Counted from the stretch's first letter, positions 34,336 to 45,464 are shown. The stretch: 64,000 nt of DNA from Strigamia acuminata (GCA_949358305.1 OX442321.1:7031605-7095604); one strand, 5' to 3'. Program-made: numbers and translations. The notes: generated by a model not told the origin, from the sequence alone.

Positions 34336-37300
34336 CTGGGGCCGGAGTGAGTTCTTCACTCGCTTCAATTCCGTCCTGAGCCTCCAAGATGCACAATCGT
34401 TGTACCGGTCTTCTCAGGACTTTATTAAAGGGAAGCTGTATCTCACACGCTCGTACTCGCCCATCTCTTCCTATGAAAACTTCTCTAATCCTACCAATTT
34501 TCCACGTCATGCGCGGCTGATTTAACTCTTCGATCACAACAATGTCCCCTTTCTGAACTTCACGAGACGCCTTCGTTTTGTTGTATTCTCTCAACTCGGT
34601 GAGATATTCATGATTCCACCGTGACCACAAATGACTTATTTTTTGCTGTCGCTGTTTCCATCGTTTCAACAATGTCACTGTGCTTGATGAAAGTTTCTCG
34701 TCCAACTTCTGGTTAGGATCCGGTAAATTGCAGCTTCTTCCTCCGGTTAAGAAGTGAGATGGACTCAGCGGTTGTTCATCTTCGTTTTCTGTGTAGACAT
34801 ATGTAATAGGACGGGAATTAATACAGGATTCAACTTCTGAGAGGATGGTGGTTAGCTCTTCGAAGTCCAATGTAGTTTGACCGAGAACTTTCTTTAAACT
34901 CATCTTCGTCGACTTCACCATACGCTCCCAGAACCCACCCCACCACGGAGCTCGTTCCACGATGAAACTCCACTCGATTTTTCTATCTGTTAAGAAGCCC
35001 TGAAACTGCTCTTTTCTAATGGAACTTAACAAGGCGCAAAGTTCCTTTTCGGTTCTCTTGAACGTTAGCGCATTATCCGAATAAATTTTCGTTGGTATGC
35101 CCCTTCGTGCAAAAAATCGCTTTAGGGCCAGAATAAAACGTTCAGTATTCATGCTGGTGACTAGTTCGAGATGTACGGCCCTAATTACTGCGCATGTTAT
35201 CACTACAATGTAACACTTTTCACCGCTTTGCTGGTACAGAGGTCCGGCAAAATCAATACCGACGACTTGGAACGGTGCAGCCTGCGTAATTCGATCTGGT
35301 GGCAACGCAGCTTCCACTTGTTGTACTAACCGCCCTTGCACTCGCTTGCAGACGAAACATCTATTCAACTCGCTTTTGACTGTTTTTCGGAGTTTTGGTG
35401 TCCAAAAACATTGTCTCAACTCTGCTAACGTCTCGCCAAGTCCGCCGTGAAATACTCGCTGGTGAGCTGCCAGAATAATAAGTTTTGTTAGTGGGTGATT
35501 TGGATGTAAAACGATTGGGTTTTTCAAGTTCTTTTTTGTCCCCGCCCACTGGATTCGCGTGTTTAATCGCATGGTTTGTTCGCTGTCCATGAAACACGTC
35601 ACATTTCGTAATATCGAATCTCGTTCGAAACTCTGTTGATTTTTAATTGCTAAAAGTTCCTTTGAATAACTCTGTTGTTGCATTGTTTGCAACCAGTATC
35701 TTTCGGAATTGTTAATTTCGTCTGTCGTCAATGGTGAACCGTCTCGCACTGCACTTTTACAATTGTTAAGAAAACGATTCACCCAGCTGGTTACACGCAA
35801 CAATCTTCTCCAACTGCCGTATCGAGTGGGCACATCTATCAACCAAGTTTGGGGAACGATGACTGTTGCTGCTAGAGTTTCTTCCAACTCCATCTCAAAA
35901 TCGTCCGCCTGAGTCGTCGGAACACTTGGCCATTCGTGTTCATCCATCGTGAGCCACTCGGGGCCGTTCCACCATGTCTTGGATTCCAATAACGATTTTG
36001 CATCTATCCCACGTGTGAGTAGGTCGGCAGGATTCTGGACGCCAGGGCAATGACGCCAATTTGCAAACGGCACATGCTGTTTTATCTCCTCGACTCGGCG
36101 TGCGACGAACGGAATCGCCTTTTTTCGCTCTCCTAGCCAACACAAAACGATAGTGGAGTCGGTCCAGGCTGTGACCTTCGCAGTCGTGAACTGCTTCATT
36201 CGACCTGCGACTCGTGCCAAAAGTAACGCGCCCATCAACTCGAGTCGTGGCAGCGTCAACGTTTTTATCGGAGCTATTCTGCATTTAGAGAGAACGAAAA
36301 AAGTATTGATTAGTGAATTACATTGACGCACTCTTGTGTACGCCACGACGCCATATGCTAACGGACTGGCGTCGCAAAACAAATGAAGTTCAATTTCTGA
36401 TGCATTTGGATCGATTCCATAATGTCTGGGCACTCGAACTCGCTCTAACTCTGGCAATTGACTCTTCCAGTTTTCCCACTGTGGTATCAGTTCTTTCGGA
36501 AGTCGATCATCCCATTCCATTTTATGTTTCCACAATTGTTGGAAAAACATCTTTCCTGTCACCGTAAATGGCGATGCAAAACCCAACGGATCAAAAACTT
36601 GGGCCACTAATTGGATCACTCGTCGTTTGGTGATTAATTCACGTTCGAGAGTCGTTTTCACTTCCTCGAGATCGAGTGCCAATTCATCCAATTCACAGTT
36701 CCATTTCAGCCCTAACACTTTAACTTCAGTCTCGAGCTCTGTCTCCGGGTGATCGATTTTAAACTGTTCACGTAAAAGTTTCGAATTACTGTTCCATTTA
36801 ACCAAATCCATACTTGCTTCACACATTATTTCGGACACTTTCTTGTACGTTTCGATCGCCTCTTGGTCGGTGCTGACACTGTCTAAATAGTCGTCGACGT
36901 AGAATCGTTTCAACAGTCGCGCGATCAATTCTGCATACTTTGTTGCGTACTTCTCCAAGTGATGTTGGATGGTCCCGTTCAGCAAATATGGGCTTGGAGA
37001 CGCCCCAAACAGAACTCGAGTCTGTCGGAGAATCTCCACCTTAATCGGGCTCACTAAATCCCAGTCAGCGGCAATCCACAAGAATCGCACTGCATCTCTG
37101 TCGTCCAGATGGAGCAAAATCTGGTGGAACGCTTGTTTGATGTCGCTTATCAACGCCACTATTAACTGTCTAAAAAATAACAATGCATTGATTAGTTCTG
37201 GTAACAAGTTTGGCCCAGTAAAGAGGCAATCATTCAACGAGCGGCTTTTTTGCGCGTGCGACGAGGCATCGTACACGATACGCAATTTAGTTGTACTACG

Positions 37301-39523
37301 ACGCTCTCGTATGACGGGACTGTGCGGCAAATAGTAACAACCGCTCTGATCTGACACTTCTGGGGCCGTCTCAATGATTCCTTCCGCCATCTGGTCATCC
37401 AAAACTTTCTTATAGCGATAATAAAGTTCGGGATCTTTTCTAAATTTTCGGACTAAATTCCACAATCTTTTTAAAGCGATTTGATAGTTACTGTCTAGTT
37501 CACTTTTCGGCATTAGCCACGGCAACCGCACTTCATATCTGTCACCAGTCCATTTAATCGACTTCTTGAACGCTGTCACTGCTTGATCGTCCTCGTCTTG
37601 ATGGTCAGTAAGAGTCTCGTGTGGAATACCCAAGTCTTCCAACTCCCAAAAACGTTTCAGCATGTTGTCCAGTCGATCCTCGTAACGCGCAAGATGCACC
37701 TGAATGGTCGGCTGTTTGGTTATCGTTTCCTCACTTCGAATCGCTCCGTGCATCGTCCACCCAAGTCCTGTATGCAAACACATCAGATTTTCGTCTAATC
37801 GTCTTGTCTCGCCGGTAACAATGCGCCAAAAGTTGTCAGCACCGATCAAAATTGACACTTCGTTCGGTTGAATTGAAAGCTGATCAATATTCAAAACAAT
37901 GTTATTTTGCTTCAACTTCTCACGCACGTGAACTCCCGACTGTTTTGCTAAGGAATTGCTGATCCACGGCACTTCTATGAGTTCTAAATCGAAAGAATTG
38001 TCATTAATTTGGGTGTTTCGTAATGTAATTTTAACTCTTCGACGACTCTCTGGCTTAGCTACTGTTTCACCAAAACCAGTAATGCTGATAAGTTGTTCTC
38101 CCACAACTTGAGCTCCAATTTCTTTAACCAACTTCGAACTGATGAACGACCGGTGACTGCCTCCGTCGAAGAAACAGTGCACCGTTTTCGTCTTGTGGTT
38201 GGACTCCACGTTGGCCATTAGGACTTGCAAGAAAATGTCAGTGTTAGCTGTAGTTACTGTTGACGCCAAAACGTTCTCTGCTTTTTCTGTCGGCCCTTCG
38301 CACAACAATATGTGGTGAAATCGTTCGCACTGTACGCATTTTTCCTTCTGTGGGCAGTTTCGGGCCATGTGTTTGTTCGCCAAACACTTGAAGCAACGTC
38401 GAGCTTGCTGGCAACGCTTCAATCGATCTGCAATTGATAAGGGACAGTCTTCCTTCTTGTGGCTGGTTTCGCTGCAGAAAACACAAGTCGAATCGGACGT
38501 GTTGGTCATCAACGCGCTCGAAGAAGCTGGTTTCTCGAAACGTGTTGTCTTCTTGGTGTCTCCGTACGTCTTCGCGACGTTTTTCTCGACCTCTTTGGTT
38601 GCGAATCGTGCATTGTCGGCTGCGTTCTGTTCTCGAATTTCTAATTCTTCTCGCCAAAATTCTAAAAATAGCTTAAGGTCATGGGTATTATTACTGTTTT
38701 TCCGCGAAAAGTCTAAAGCGATCACGTCTGGAATCGCTGCACGCAACAAGGGACACAACATAACGCCAAACGTCGTGGTTTCTATTCCTTCATTTTCGAG
38801 GTTACGGACATGCATCTCGCACGTGTCGTACAATTTTCTAAGCTTGTCGAGGTCGTTGAGTCGCTTGACTGGCTCAAGCTTCATCAACATCTGCAAATGG
38901 GCATTCACAATCACCTCCTTTCTTCCAAAACGATTTTGAAGAAGCGTGACTGCCGCTGCATAATTCTCATCACTTATCTTTAGTCCTCGCACCACAGCCG
39001 CTGCTGTGCCTTCGAGAACCGAATTTAAGTACACAAACTTAGCTTTGGTAGTGATGGAAGTGTTCCCATTTACACTCAACTCGAAATTCGACCAAAAATC
39101 GCTCCATTCGATTGGGTTTCCCGAAAATTTCTTCATTACGAGTTTCGGGAGTCTCACTGTCCAATCGTTCGTACTGCTGACCGATCCGTTGTTTGGAGCA
39201 CCTGGATTAATAACTACCGCTGGTGGAGCTAATACGTCTAATTTGATGTCGATATCTGTAAGCGCATCAATAATTTTCTCTCGATACTCTTCATTGTCCT
39301 CCTCTTCCTTTTGTAAGTCTGCTCGCGTTACAATGAATGGTGACACTTTCTCATCGAGATCATTTAATTGTTCAGATTTAGCGTTTAATTGGTTTTTTAG
39401 CTTTCTTAAAACTATCGCATCTGATTGCGCTAATGCTAATTCGACGATAACTGTATTTACCAATCGATCCGCTCCCAATCTGGCTGTTTCTTGCTGTGCG
39501 CGCAAACGATCAAGGGCGTCCAT
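34331..39523 (-). CDS. BEL/Pao B Gag-Pol polyprotein (1730 aa)
   Basis: Single fused Gag-Pol of a retrotransposon; no envelope frame follows. Order: N-terminal helical region; Gag-like domain around residues 120-300 (GNPIEWSDFWSNFE); zinc knuckles near 350-410, including CFKCLANKHMARNC (CX2CX4HX4C); aspartic protease at about D453 (FFDGGSH); reverse transcriptase with YVDD at 875-878; RNase H (FCDASPLAYG); integrase with an HHCC finger (HQRVFHGGLGETL...CFVCKR) and a catalytic core (FAGPLY, SDNALTF, WWGGFWER). The length is usual for the family and no stop or frameshift interrupts it. The ATG is 80 nt after the primer site. Antisense open frames at 38367-39659 are shadows. Confidence 0.95.
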   Translation of the reverse strand: MDALDRLRAQQETARLGADRLVNTVIVELALAQSDAIVLRKLKNQLNAKSEQLNDLDEKVSPFIVTRADLQKEEEDNEEYREKIIDALTDIDIKLDVLAPPAVVINPGAPNNGSVSSTNDWTVRLPKLVMKKFSGNPIEWSDFWSNFELSVNGNTSITTKAKFVYLNSVLEGTAAAVVRGLKISDENYAAAVTLLQNRFGRKEVIVNAHLQMLMKLEPVKRLNDLDKLRKLYDTCEMHVRNLENEGIETTTFGVMLCPLLRAAIPDVIALDFSRKNSNNTHDLKLFLEFWREELEIREQNAADNARFATKEVEKNVAKTYGDTKKTTRFEKPASSSALMTNTSDSTCVFCSETSHKKEDCPLSIADRLKRCQQARRCFKCLANKHMARNCPQKEKCVQCERFHHILLCEGPTEKAENVLASTVTTANTDIFLQVLMANVESNHKTKTVHCFFDGGSHRSFISSKLVKEIGAQVVGEQLISITGFGETVAKPESRRRVKITLRNTQINDNSFDLELIEVPWISNSLAKQSGVHVREKLKQNNIVLNIDQLSIQPNEVSILIGADNFWRIVTGETRRLDENLMCLHTGLGWTMHGAIRSEETITKQPTIQVHLARYEDRLDNMLKRFWELEDLGIPHETLTDHQDEDDQAVTAFKKSIKWTGDRYEVRLPWLMPKSELDSNYQIALKRLWNLVRKFRKDPELYYRYKKVLDDQMAEGIIETAPEVSDQSGCYYLPHSPVIRERRSTTKLRIVYDASSHAQKSRSLNDCLFTGPNLLPELINALLFFRQLIVALISDIKQAFHQILLHLDDRDAVRFLWIAADWDLVSPIKVEILRQTRVLFGASPSPYLLNGTIQHHLEKYATKYAELIARLLKRFYVDDYLDSVSTDQEAIETYKKVSEIMCEASMDLVKWNSNSKLLREQFKIDHPETELETEVKVLGLKWNCELDELALDLEEVKTTLERELITKRRVIQLVAQVFDPLGFASPFTVTGKMFFQQLWKHKMEWDDRLPKELIPQWENWKSQLPELERVRVPRHYGIDPNASEIELHLFCDASPLAYGVVAYTRVRQCNSLINTFFVLSKCRIAPIKTLTLPRLELMGALLLARVAGRMKQFTTAKVTAWTDSTIVLCWLGERKKAIPFVARRVEEIKQHVPFANWRHCPGVQNPADLLTRGIDAKSLLESKTWWNGPEWLTMDEHEWPSVPTTQADDFEMELEETLAATVIVPQTWLIDVPTRYGSWRRLLRVTSWVNRFLNNCKSAVRDGSPLTTDEINNSERYWLQTMQQQSYSKELLAIKNQQSFERDSILRNVTCFMDSEQTMRLNTRIQWAGTKKNLKNPIVLHPNHPLTKLIILAAHQRVFHGGLGETLAELRQCFWTPKLRKTVKSELNRCFVCKRVQGRLVQQVEAALPPDRITQAAPFQVVGIDFAGPLYQQSGEKCYIVVITCAVIRAVHLELVTSMNTERFILALKRFFARRGIPTKIYSDNALTFKRTEKELCALLSSIRKEQFQGFLTDRKIEWSFIVERAPWWGGFWERMVKSTKMSLKKVLGQTTLDFEELTTILSEVESCINSRPITYVYTENEDEQPLSPSHFLTGGRSCNLPDPNQKLDEKLSSSTVTLLKRWKQRQQKISHLWSRWNHEYLTELREYNKTKASREVQKGDIVVIEELNQPRMTWKIGRIREVFIGRDGRVRACEIQLPFNKVLRRPVQRLCILEAQDGIEASEELTPAPV

Positions 39524-39602
39524 CTTGTCCTTGTCTGGTCTTGGTTCTTTTCTTCGAAATTACGAGTTCTTTCGAGCTGTTCTGTCCGGATTCACTGTTA
39601 CT

Positions 39603-39620
39603 TCCCGGGTTTCGGCACCA
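39603..39620 (-). promoter_or_regulatory. tRNA primer-binding site of BEL/Pao B
   Basis: TGGTGCCGAAACCCGGGA directly after the 5' LTR on the minus strand. The same 18 bases serve element A, so both probably use one tRNA. I do not name the tRNA. Confidence 0.8.
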
Positions 39621-39938
39621 TGTGAAATCTCGCAATTTGAAAGAAACTATTTTTGCTAAAAAACTGATTGAAATTCTAATTTATCTGGAAATTTTCTGAA
39701 GACGAAATAAAACCATGCTTTAAACATAAAGACAAGATTTATTGTAACAATATTTGGGGTTTACATTTGGAAAAACAGGAACAAAGGTCAAACATGATAA
39801 TTTATGACGAATAACTGGACTTCCGTACGCGCGTCATACAATCTCGCACAAGAAAGCACCGCCTGGATGATGGCTTCACTGCACGACACCGAACATGAAC
39901 GCGCGACCCCAAACATCTAAAACTCGTCAGTTTTCACA
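39621..39938 (-). repeat. 5' LTR of BEL/Pao B
   Basis: 318 bp; I see no difference from the 3' LTR at 34018-34335. Confidence 0.93.
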
Positions 39939-39943
39939 CGGCC

Positions 39944-40134
39944 CTTGTTGACCGGATGTTGACCCCGTTTTTGGGGTTGACCACCATCTTTTTTTGTAAC
40001 GGATTCGTGATACCACGCGTTTCCCTATCACTAAAATTTCTACCTATAATTAAATCAGTTTTTACCATTTAAAATTCGTTTTTGCTATTTGCGAGTGTTG
40101 CAGTCGCAACTGAGTTATTTTACTAGTCGTAAAA
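39944..40134 (+). repeat. 5' LTR of BEL/Pao A, second part
   Basis: 191 bp that continue from 34017 after removal of element B and its second CGGCC copy. Ends GTCGTAAAA, same as the 3' LTR end. Confidence 0.92.
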
Positions 40135-40135
40135 T

Positions 40136-40153
40136 TGGTGCCGAAACCCGGGA
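40136..40153 (+). promoter_or_regulatory. tRNA primer-binding site of BEL/Pao A
   Basis: TGGTGCCGAAACCCGGGA, one base after the 5' LTR end; identical to the site of element B. Confidence 0.8.
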
Positions 40154-40219
40154 GTAAAATCCAGGGACCCGAAGATCGAAAACTCAAGAAAAACCGCAAG
40201 TAGAATTCGAAAAATACAA

Positions 40220-43200
40220 ATGGCTGAAGAAATTGGCGTTGTAAAAATGCAGCGTAGCGTGGCAAGACGAATGGCTACGAATACAATCACGAAGGCGAAG
40301 ACAATTCTCGCAACAATACCATTAAACGAACTCGATCTGAAAAAAATCAAAGTGCATCTTAAAACCAAAATTTCTGAATTGAAGGTGCTCGACGCGAGAA
40401 TACTGGCAACGCTGACCGACGAGGATGAAATAGACGCCGAAATAACCCAATGTGAAGACAATTACAACGAAAAGGCGATCGACTGTGAGGTCGAAATCGA
40501 CGAGGCGTTGAGAAAAATTAGCGCACCACCGGCTACTCCCCCAGCCACGCCGATCACCAATAACTACCACGGGGCAGCAAACGTTCCTCACGAGGCGACC
40601 ATGAAGTTACCAAAGTATGAAGCCATCAAATTCCGAGGCGATCCACTCGAATGGGATGACTTTTGGGGCAATTTCGAAATCAGTATTGACTCCAAAACAA
40701 GTATCACCAACAAATCCAAACTGGTATATTTGAAATCCTACCTGGATGGCGAAGCGGCGCTCGTTCTAAAGGGACTGCCGCCCGTAGATGAGAATTATCC
40801 AATTGCAAAAGGGTTGCTAGTGGAACGTTATGGCCGCACAGACGTGATTCTCAGCGCTCACATGAGAGCGTTGATGAAAATGAAGCCAGTGAGCGACATT
40901 TTGGATCCTGTACCACTCCAGAAGCTTTACGATCGATGTGAATCTCATGTCCGAGGTTTACACGCTGCTAAGATGAATAGCGAAGCAATCGACGCGACTG
41001 CCTGCCCTCTCATCATGGGTCTGGTGCCAAAACAGATTTCGTTGGAGTTCTCCAGACAGCATCCGGATGGGAAGTACCAAGCTAAAGATCTTCTCAACAT
41101 GATTCGTGCTGAATTGGTCCATCACAACAAAATCGAGAACTTCCAAGACCTTCACCGTGCCAAAGAGGGAGAAAAAAAGGAAAAAGTCGAAAAATCGGAT
41201 CCAGAAAAGACGTTCCGCAAGAATAACGATCGTACGCCGTCTGCACGTATTTTAAACACGACTATTTCGAACTGCATGTTTTGCAGCAAGAGTCATGAAC
41301 GGGATGGTTGTGCCACCACGTTAGCTGAAAGAAGGGAATATGTTATGAAAAATGGACGATGTTTTAAGTGCATGAAGAAAGGGCACACGTCAAAAACGTG
41401 TTCCTACCGTGTTACTTGTAAACTTTGCCAAAAAAATCACAATTACTTGGTTTGTAGCGGTGCATCGAACTCAGACCCCGACAGAGTAATCACCCACGTG
41501 TCAACAAACGTCGAATTGCCCGTGTTAACTCCTCCTCCTGTTGCAACGTTGGCGACGATTTTTGTGCGAGCAAAGTTTCAATCTCGTGAAGCCATCATAC
41601 AGTGTCTAATCGATCCGGGAAGTCAGAGCACGTTTGTGCTGTCGAGTCTCGCCAAAGACTTGAAGTTGGAAAAGAAAAGCACAGAACGTTTGACAGTTCA
41701 CACTTTTGGCAATCAAACGCCGCAAGATGTGGTCAGAGGTCGATTTGACTTGAAATTGTGTCATGTTGACGACACAAATCGATCGATTGATGTCGTGGCG
41801 CTCGAGACAGCTTGGATAACCAAGCCAATTAAAACGGAGTTGCAAGCTGGCTTGCGAGCCGCCCTCGAACGCGACGATATAAATGTTGAATTTAACAAAT
41901 ATACTAATTTCGATATTTTTTGTTTGATAGGTGCGGACTGTATCGCGAAGATACTGACGGGGCGGATTCAAAAGGTCGAGGACGATTTACTCGCGGTTGA
42001 AACAATATTCGGATGGACTTTGATGGGCTCCTCTGCAAATGTGGTCTCTCTTTCGACCATGGTCACCCGAGTTTTTAACGTGCGCCTCGAAGAACGACTG
42101 GACGACGGCTTGAAAAAATTTTGGGAGCTGGAAGCGATCGGGATTCGACATGAAACTGAAGACGAATCGTCGACTGACCGCAATTCGTGTGCCATTCGAT
42201 TCCGCGAGCAGGTGACACGTGAAGACGGCAGATACGTCGTTCCACTGCCATGGTTAGTAGACCCGAGCCACCTAAACAACAACTACGAGGTCGCTAAAAG
42301 AAGATTTTGGAATCTTGTACGGAAGTTCAAGAAGAACCCAGGATTTTATTCGTCGTACAAGAAGATTTTCGATGACCAGTTACGAAGCGGAATAATTGAA
42401 GAAGTCAAAAATGAAGACCCCGAACATTCCTATTTCATGCCGCATAGAGCGGTTGTACGAGAAGAGCGCGCGACCACGAAAATTCGAATCGTTTTTGATG
42501 CGTCGTCAAAGGGAAAAAACGAATTGTCGTTAAATGACTGCTTGGACAGTGGTCCGAATTTGCTGCCCGAAATTTTAAAGCTATTGGTGCTGTTCAGAAG
42601 AGAGTTGATCGCGTATTTGTCCGACATCGAGAAGGCATTTCTACAGTTGCTGTTACGACCCCAAGACCGAAATTACGTGAGTTTCTTGTGGGTACCGGGA
42701 AATTGGAATGGACTTGATTTCCTCACCCCACGCGTCATGCGCCAAATTCGAGTGGTCTTTGGAGTTTCATCGAGCCCCTATCTCCTGAACGACACTATCC
42801 AGTTGCATTTGGACGAAATGAAGAAAGAATATCCCGACACCGTAGAACAGATACGTGACAAATTCTACGTCGACGATCTACTCGACTCCATGCGCACCGA
42901 AGACCAAGTATTAACTATTTTCCATGAAGCTCGAGAGCTGATGTCCAAAGCTCACCTGCCACTACGGAAGTGGCACTCAAATTCAGCACGTTTACGAGAT
43001 GTTTTCGCCAAGGAAATTCCAGAAGATTCTGAATTGATGGACCCTGGAAAACAACAAACCTCCGTTCTTGGATTGGTCTGGGACTATGTCGCAGACACGT
43101 TGCGCTTGGAAATCGGAGAATGGGCAGAAAAGAAAATTACTGTCAACCAGAGCTCGAAAAGAATAATAGTCCAGTCCGTCGCAAAAATCTACGACCCGTT

Positions 43201-45424
43201 GGGTCTAGCGGCCCCCTTCACCATCATCGGAAAACTGATGTTTCAGGAGTTGTGGGCACGAAAATTTGGATGGGACACCGCTTTGCCTCCCGACATGGAC
43301 AAACGATGGATTGATTGGTTCGGACAGATAGTTATGTTACGCAGAATTTCTGTGCCGCGACCGTACAGCTTGACGCTGAATGAAAACACTCGACAAGAAT
43401 TGCACTACTTCTGCGATGCAAGTCCCAAGGCTTACGGAGTGGTGGTATATATACGCACTGAAAACAGAAAATCAATCGATGTCTCGCTGTGCCTTTCGAA
43501 ATCGAGAGTTGCGCCTCTCAAATCGCTTACCCTACCTAAATTGGAGTTAATGAGCGCCCTGTTACTGTCGAGAGTGGCAACCAAATTGGGAGTTCTCAAG
43601 ATAAGCAAAGCTGTTTACTGGACGGACTCTTCTATTACGTTTTATTGGATCCGCGAACAGCAGAGAAAATCCAACCCATTTGTTGCCAACAGAGTGAGAG
43701 AAATACGAAATAATACGGACATTAATAATTGGAGACATTGTCCGGGAAAACTAAACCCTGCGGACAGATTAACGAGGGGAATGGACGCAGAAAAAATACT
43801 ACTGGACATCGAATGGTGGCAGGGACCCGAGTGGTTGAAAAAATCCGAAGCTCACTGGCCACAGGGATTGAAAAATTCGGATGACAATGTCGAAGAATTC
43901 GAAGAAGTCGAAACTCGAATCAATTTAACTCAATTTCAGAAGAAAATAGACCCGATTTTTGACGTTGAGAAGTTTGGCTGTTGGAACCGAGTGATTCGAA
44001 TAACCGCTTGGATTCTACGTTTCGTGCGCAATGCTAGGAAGCGACAATCATTTGTTGGCCCGATAAAAACGAAAGAAGTGGAAGAAGCAGAAAATTATTG
44101 GTTTGGCTTTATGCAACGTTCAAAATTCGCGGAAGAAATACACAACTTACAGAACGAAGAAAAACTGAACAGAAACTCCCCGTTGTCAGAAATGTCAATA
44201 GCTGTTGACGAAAATGGATTGCTACGAATTAATTCGCGTATACGACATCATGCAGGAGCCAAAGACTTCATTATTCCAATCATCCTGGATGCAAGTTCGC
44301 CGTTGACAAGACTGATAATTCAAGATTGCCACAAGCGAGCACTACACGGAGGACTCGGCGACACCTTGGCAGAGTTTAGGTCGAGGTATTGGGCCCAGCG
44401 CGCCAGAAAATTGGTCAAGACGTTCGTCGCGAAGTGCATAACCTGTCGACGAATAAATGCAAAGCTAATGACGCAAGCAATAGGACTCCTTCCAGCGGAT
44501 CGTATCAATCGAGCAGCGCCATTTCAAATAATCGGAGTGGATTTTGCAGGACCGCTTTACACCCGAAATGGAGGGAAAGCCTATATCGCCCTATTTACAT
44601 GCGCAGTAGTACGAGCAGTCCACCTCGAATTGGTGTCCGATCTGACCACGGAAAAATTTATTATGGCATTCAAACGTTTAATTTCGCGAAGAGGAATCCC
44701 GAGCATCGTATACTCGGACAATGCCAAGACATTCAAGAGGGCAGAAAAGGATTTGGCTCTTTTTATCAACGAATTTTCGGGCGAACAATTACAAGCATTT
44801 TTGTCACAACACAAGATCCAATGGAAGTTTATTGTTGAATTGGCGCCTTGGTGGGGTGGCTTCTGGGAGCGCCTCGTCAAAACCGTCAAACTCAGTCTCA
44901 AGAAGGTTCTCGGTCGATCGTCATTATGTTTCGAAGAGCTCACCACCGTACTAACTGAGGTTGAGGCGGTGATCAATTCACGTCCAATAACCTACGTGAC
45001 GGACAATCCGGAAGAGCGAGAACCACTGACCCCGTCACATTTTTTAGTCGGAACAAGAATTACCAGTTTGCCGGATATCTACAGTTCAGAATGTCGAGTC
45101 GATAATTCGAAGAGGCCAGAACTTGTAAAACGATGGAAGCTACGACAAAGACTTATAAATTTGCTGTGGCGACGATGGTCGCATGAATATTTGGTCGAAT
45201 TGAGGGAATTTCGACACATACGTGCATCCAGAGAGATTCAAGTCGAAGATTTAGTCCTTATCCAGGAACAAGGGCAACCTCGTTTAACTTGGAAGACGGC
45301 AAAAGTTTTCGAGACATTCGTCGGAAGAGACGGAAAAATTCGTTCGTGCCAGCTATTGCTACCCGGCGGGAAGATTTTGAGAAGACCAGTACAAAGACTT
45401 TGTTCGTTGGAGGTGTCGGAGTGA
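40220..45424 (+). CDS. BEL/Pao A Gag-Pol polyprotein (1734 aa)
   Basis: Intact fused Gag-Pol. N-terminal helical segment; Gag-like domain from about residue 139 (GDPLEWDDFWGNFE); zinc knuckles about 350-415 (CFKCMKKGHTSKTC); aspartic protease at about D465 (LIDPGSQST); reverse transcriptase with YVDD at 883-886; RNase H at about D1066 (FCDASPKAYG); integrase with HHCC finger from about 1371 and catalytic residues near D1441 (FAGPLY), D1500 (YSDNAKTF) and E1550 (GGFWERL). Similar to element B in order and length but clearly a different family by sequence. The ORF ends 40 bp before the 3' LTR. No envelope. Confidence 0.95.
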   Translation: MAEEIGVVKMQRSVARRMATNTITKAKTILATIPLNELDLKKIKVHLKTKISELKVLDARILATLTDEDEIDAEITQCEDNYNEKAIDCEVEIDEALRKISAPPATPPATPITNNYHGAANVPHEATMKLPKYEAIKFRGDPLEWDDFWGNFEISIDSKTSITNKSKLVYLKSYLDGEAALVLKGLPPVDENYPIAKGLLVERYGRTDVILSAHMRALMKMKPVSDILDPVPLQKLYDRCESHVRGLHAAKMNSEAIDATACPLIMGLVPKQISLEFSRQHPDGKYQAKDLLNMIRAELVHHNKIENFQDLHRAKEGEKKEKVEKSDPEKTFRKNNDRTPSARILNTTISNCMFCSKSHERDGCATTLAERREYVMKNGRCFKCMKKGHTSKTCSYRVTCKLCQKNHNYLVCSGASNSDPDRVITHVSTNVELPVLTPPPVATLATIFVRAKFQSREAIIQCLIDPGSQSTFVLSSLAKDLKLEKKSTERLTVHTFGNQTPQDVVRGRFDLKLCHVDDTNRSIDVVALETAWITKPIKTELQAGLRAALERDDINVEFNKYTNFDIFCLIGADCIAKILTGRIQKVEDDLLAVETIFGWTLMGSSANVVSLSTMVTRVFNVRLEERLDDGLKKFWELEAIGIRHETEDESSTDRNSCAIRFREQVTREDGRYVVPLPWLVDPSHLNNNYEVAKRRFWNLVRKFKKNPGFYSSYKKIFDDQLRSGIIEEVKNEDPEHSYFMPHRAVVREERATTKIRIVFDASSKGKNELSLNDCLDSGPNLLPEILKLLVLFRRELIAYLSDIEKAFLQLLLRPQDRNYVSFLWVPGNWNGLDFLTPRVMRQIRVVFGVSSSPYLLNDTIQLHLDEMKKEYPDTVEQIRDKFYVDDLLDSMRTEDQVLTIFHEARELMSKAHLPLRKWHSNSARLRDVFAKEIPEDSELMDPGKQQTSVLGLVWDYVADTLRLEIGEWAEKKITVNQSSKRIIVQSVAKIYDPLGLAAPFTIIGKLMFQELWARKFGWDTALPPDMDKRWIDWFGQIVMLRRISVPRPYSLTLNENTRQELHYFCDASPKAYGVVVYIRTENRKSIDVSLCLSKSRVAPLKSLTLPKLELMSALLLSRVATKLGVLKISKAVYWTDSSITFYWIREQQRKSNPFVANRVREIRNNTDINNWRHCPGKLNPADRLTRGMDAEKILLDIEWWQGPEWLKKSEAHWPQGLKNSDDNVEEFEEVETRINLTQFQKKIDPIFDVEKFGCWNRVIRITAWILRFVRNARKRQSFVGPIKTKEVEEAENYWFGFMQRSKFAEEIHNLQNEEKLNRNSPLSEMSIAVDENGLLRINSRIRHHAGAKDFIIPIILDASSPLTRLIIQDCHKRALHGGLGDTLAEFRSRYWAQRARKLVKTFVAKCITCRRINAKLMTQAIGLLPADRINRAAPFQIIGVDFAGPLYTRNGGKAYIALFTCAVVRAVHLELVSDLTTEKFIMAFKRLISRRGIPSIVYSDNAKTFKRAEKDLALFINEFSGEQLQAFLSQHKIQWKFIVELAPWWGGFWERLVKTVKLSLKKVLGRSSLCFEELTTVLTEVEAVINSRPITYVTDNPEEREPLTPSHFLVGTRITSLPDIYSSECRVDNSKRPELVKRWKLRQRLINLLWRRWSHEYLVELREFRHIRASREIQVEDLVLIQEQGQPRLTWKTAKVFETFVGRDGKIRSCQLLLPGGKILRRPVQRLCSLEVSE

Positions 45425-45464
45425 GATTGTTTTGTCGTGAATTTTGTCATATTCCCCCCGGCAG

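Larger units (their letters stand above)
34018..39938 (-). mobile_element. BEL/Pao retrotransposon B (nested, 5921 bp)
   Basis: Complete minus-strand BEL/Pao element with two 318-bp LTRs (39621-39938 is 5', 34018-34335 is 3'), identical by eye. The 5-bp target duplication CGGCC occurs at 34013-34017 and 39939-39943. The primer site touches the 5' LTR. A single 1730-codon ORF spans the element. The insertion split the 5' LTR of element A, so B is younger than A. Structure suggests it may still be competent. Confidence 0.95.

Noticed and set aside
38367-39659. Plus-strand open frames of 190 and 217 codons
   Set aside because: Exactly antisense to the intact BEL/Pao B polyprotein, no domain; shadow frames.
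40220-45424. Envelope gene that would make BEL/Pao A or B an endogenous retrovirus
   Set aside because: No frame follows pol; only 40 bp separate A's ORF from its LTR, and B's ORF ends inside its LTR.
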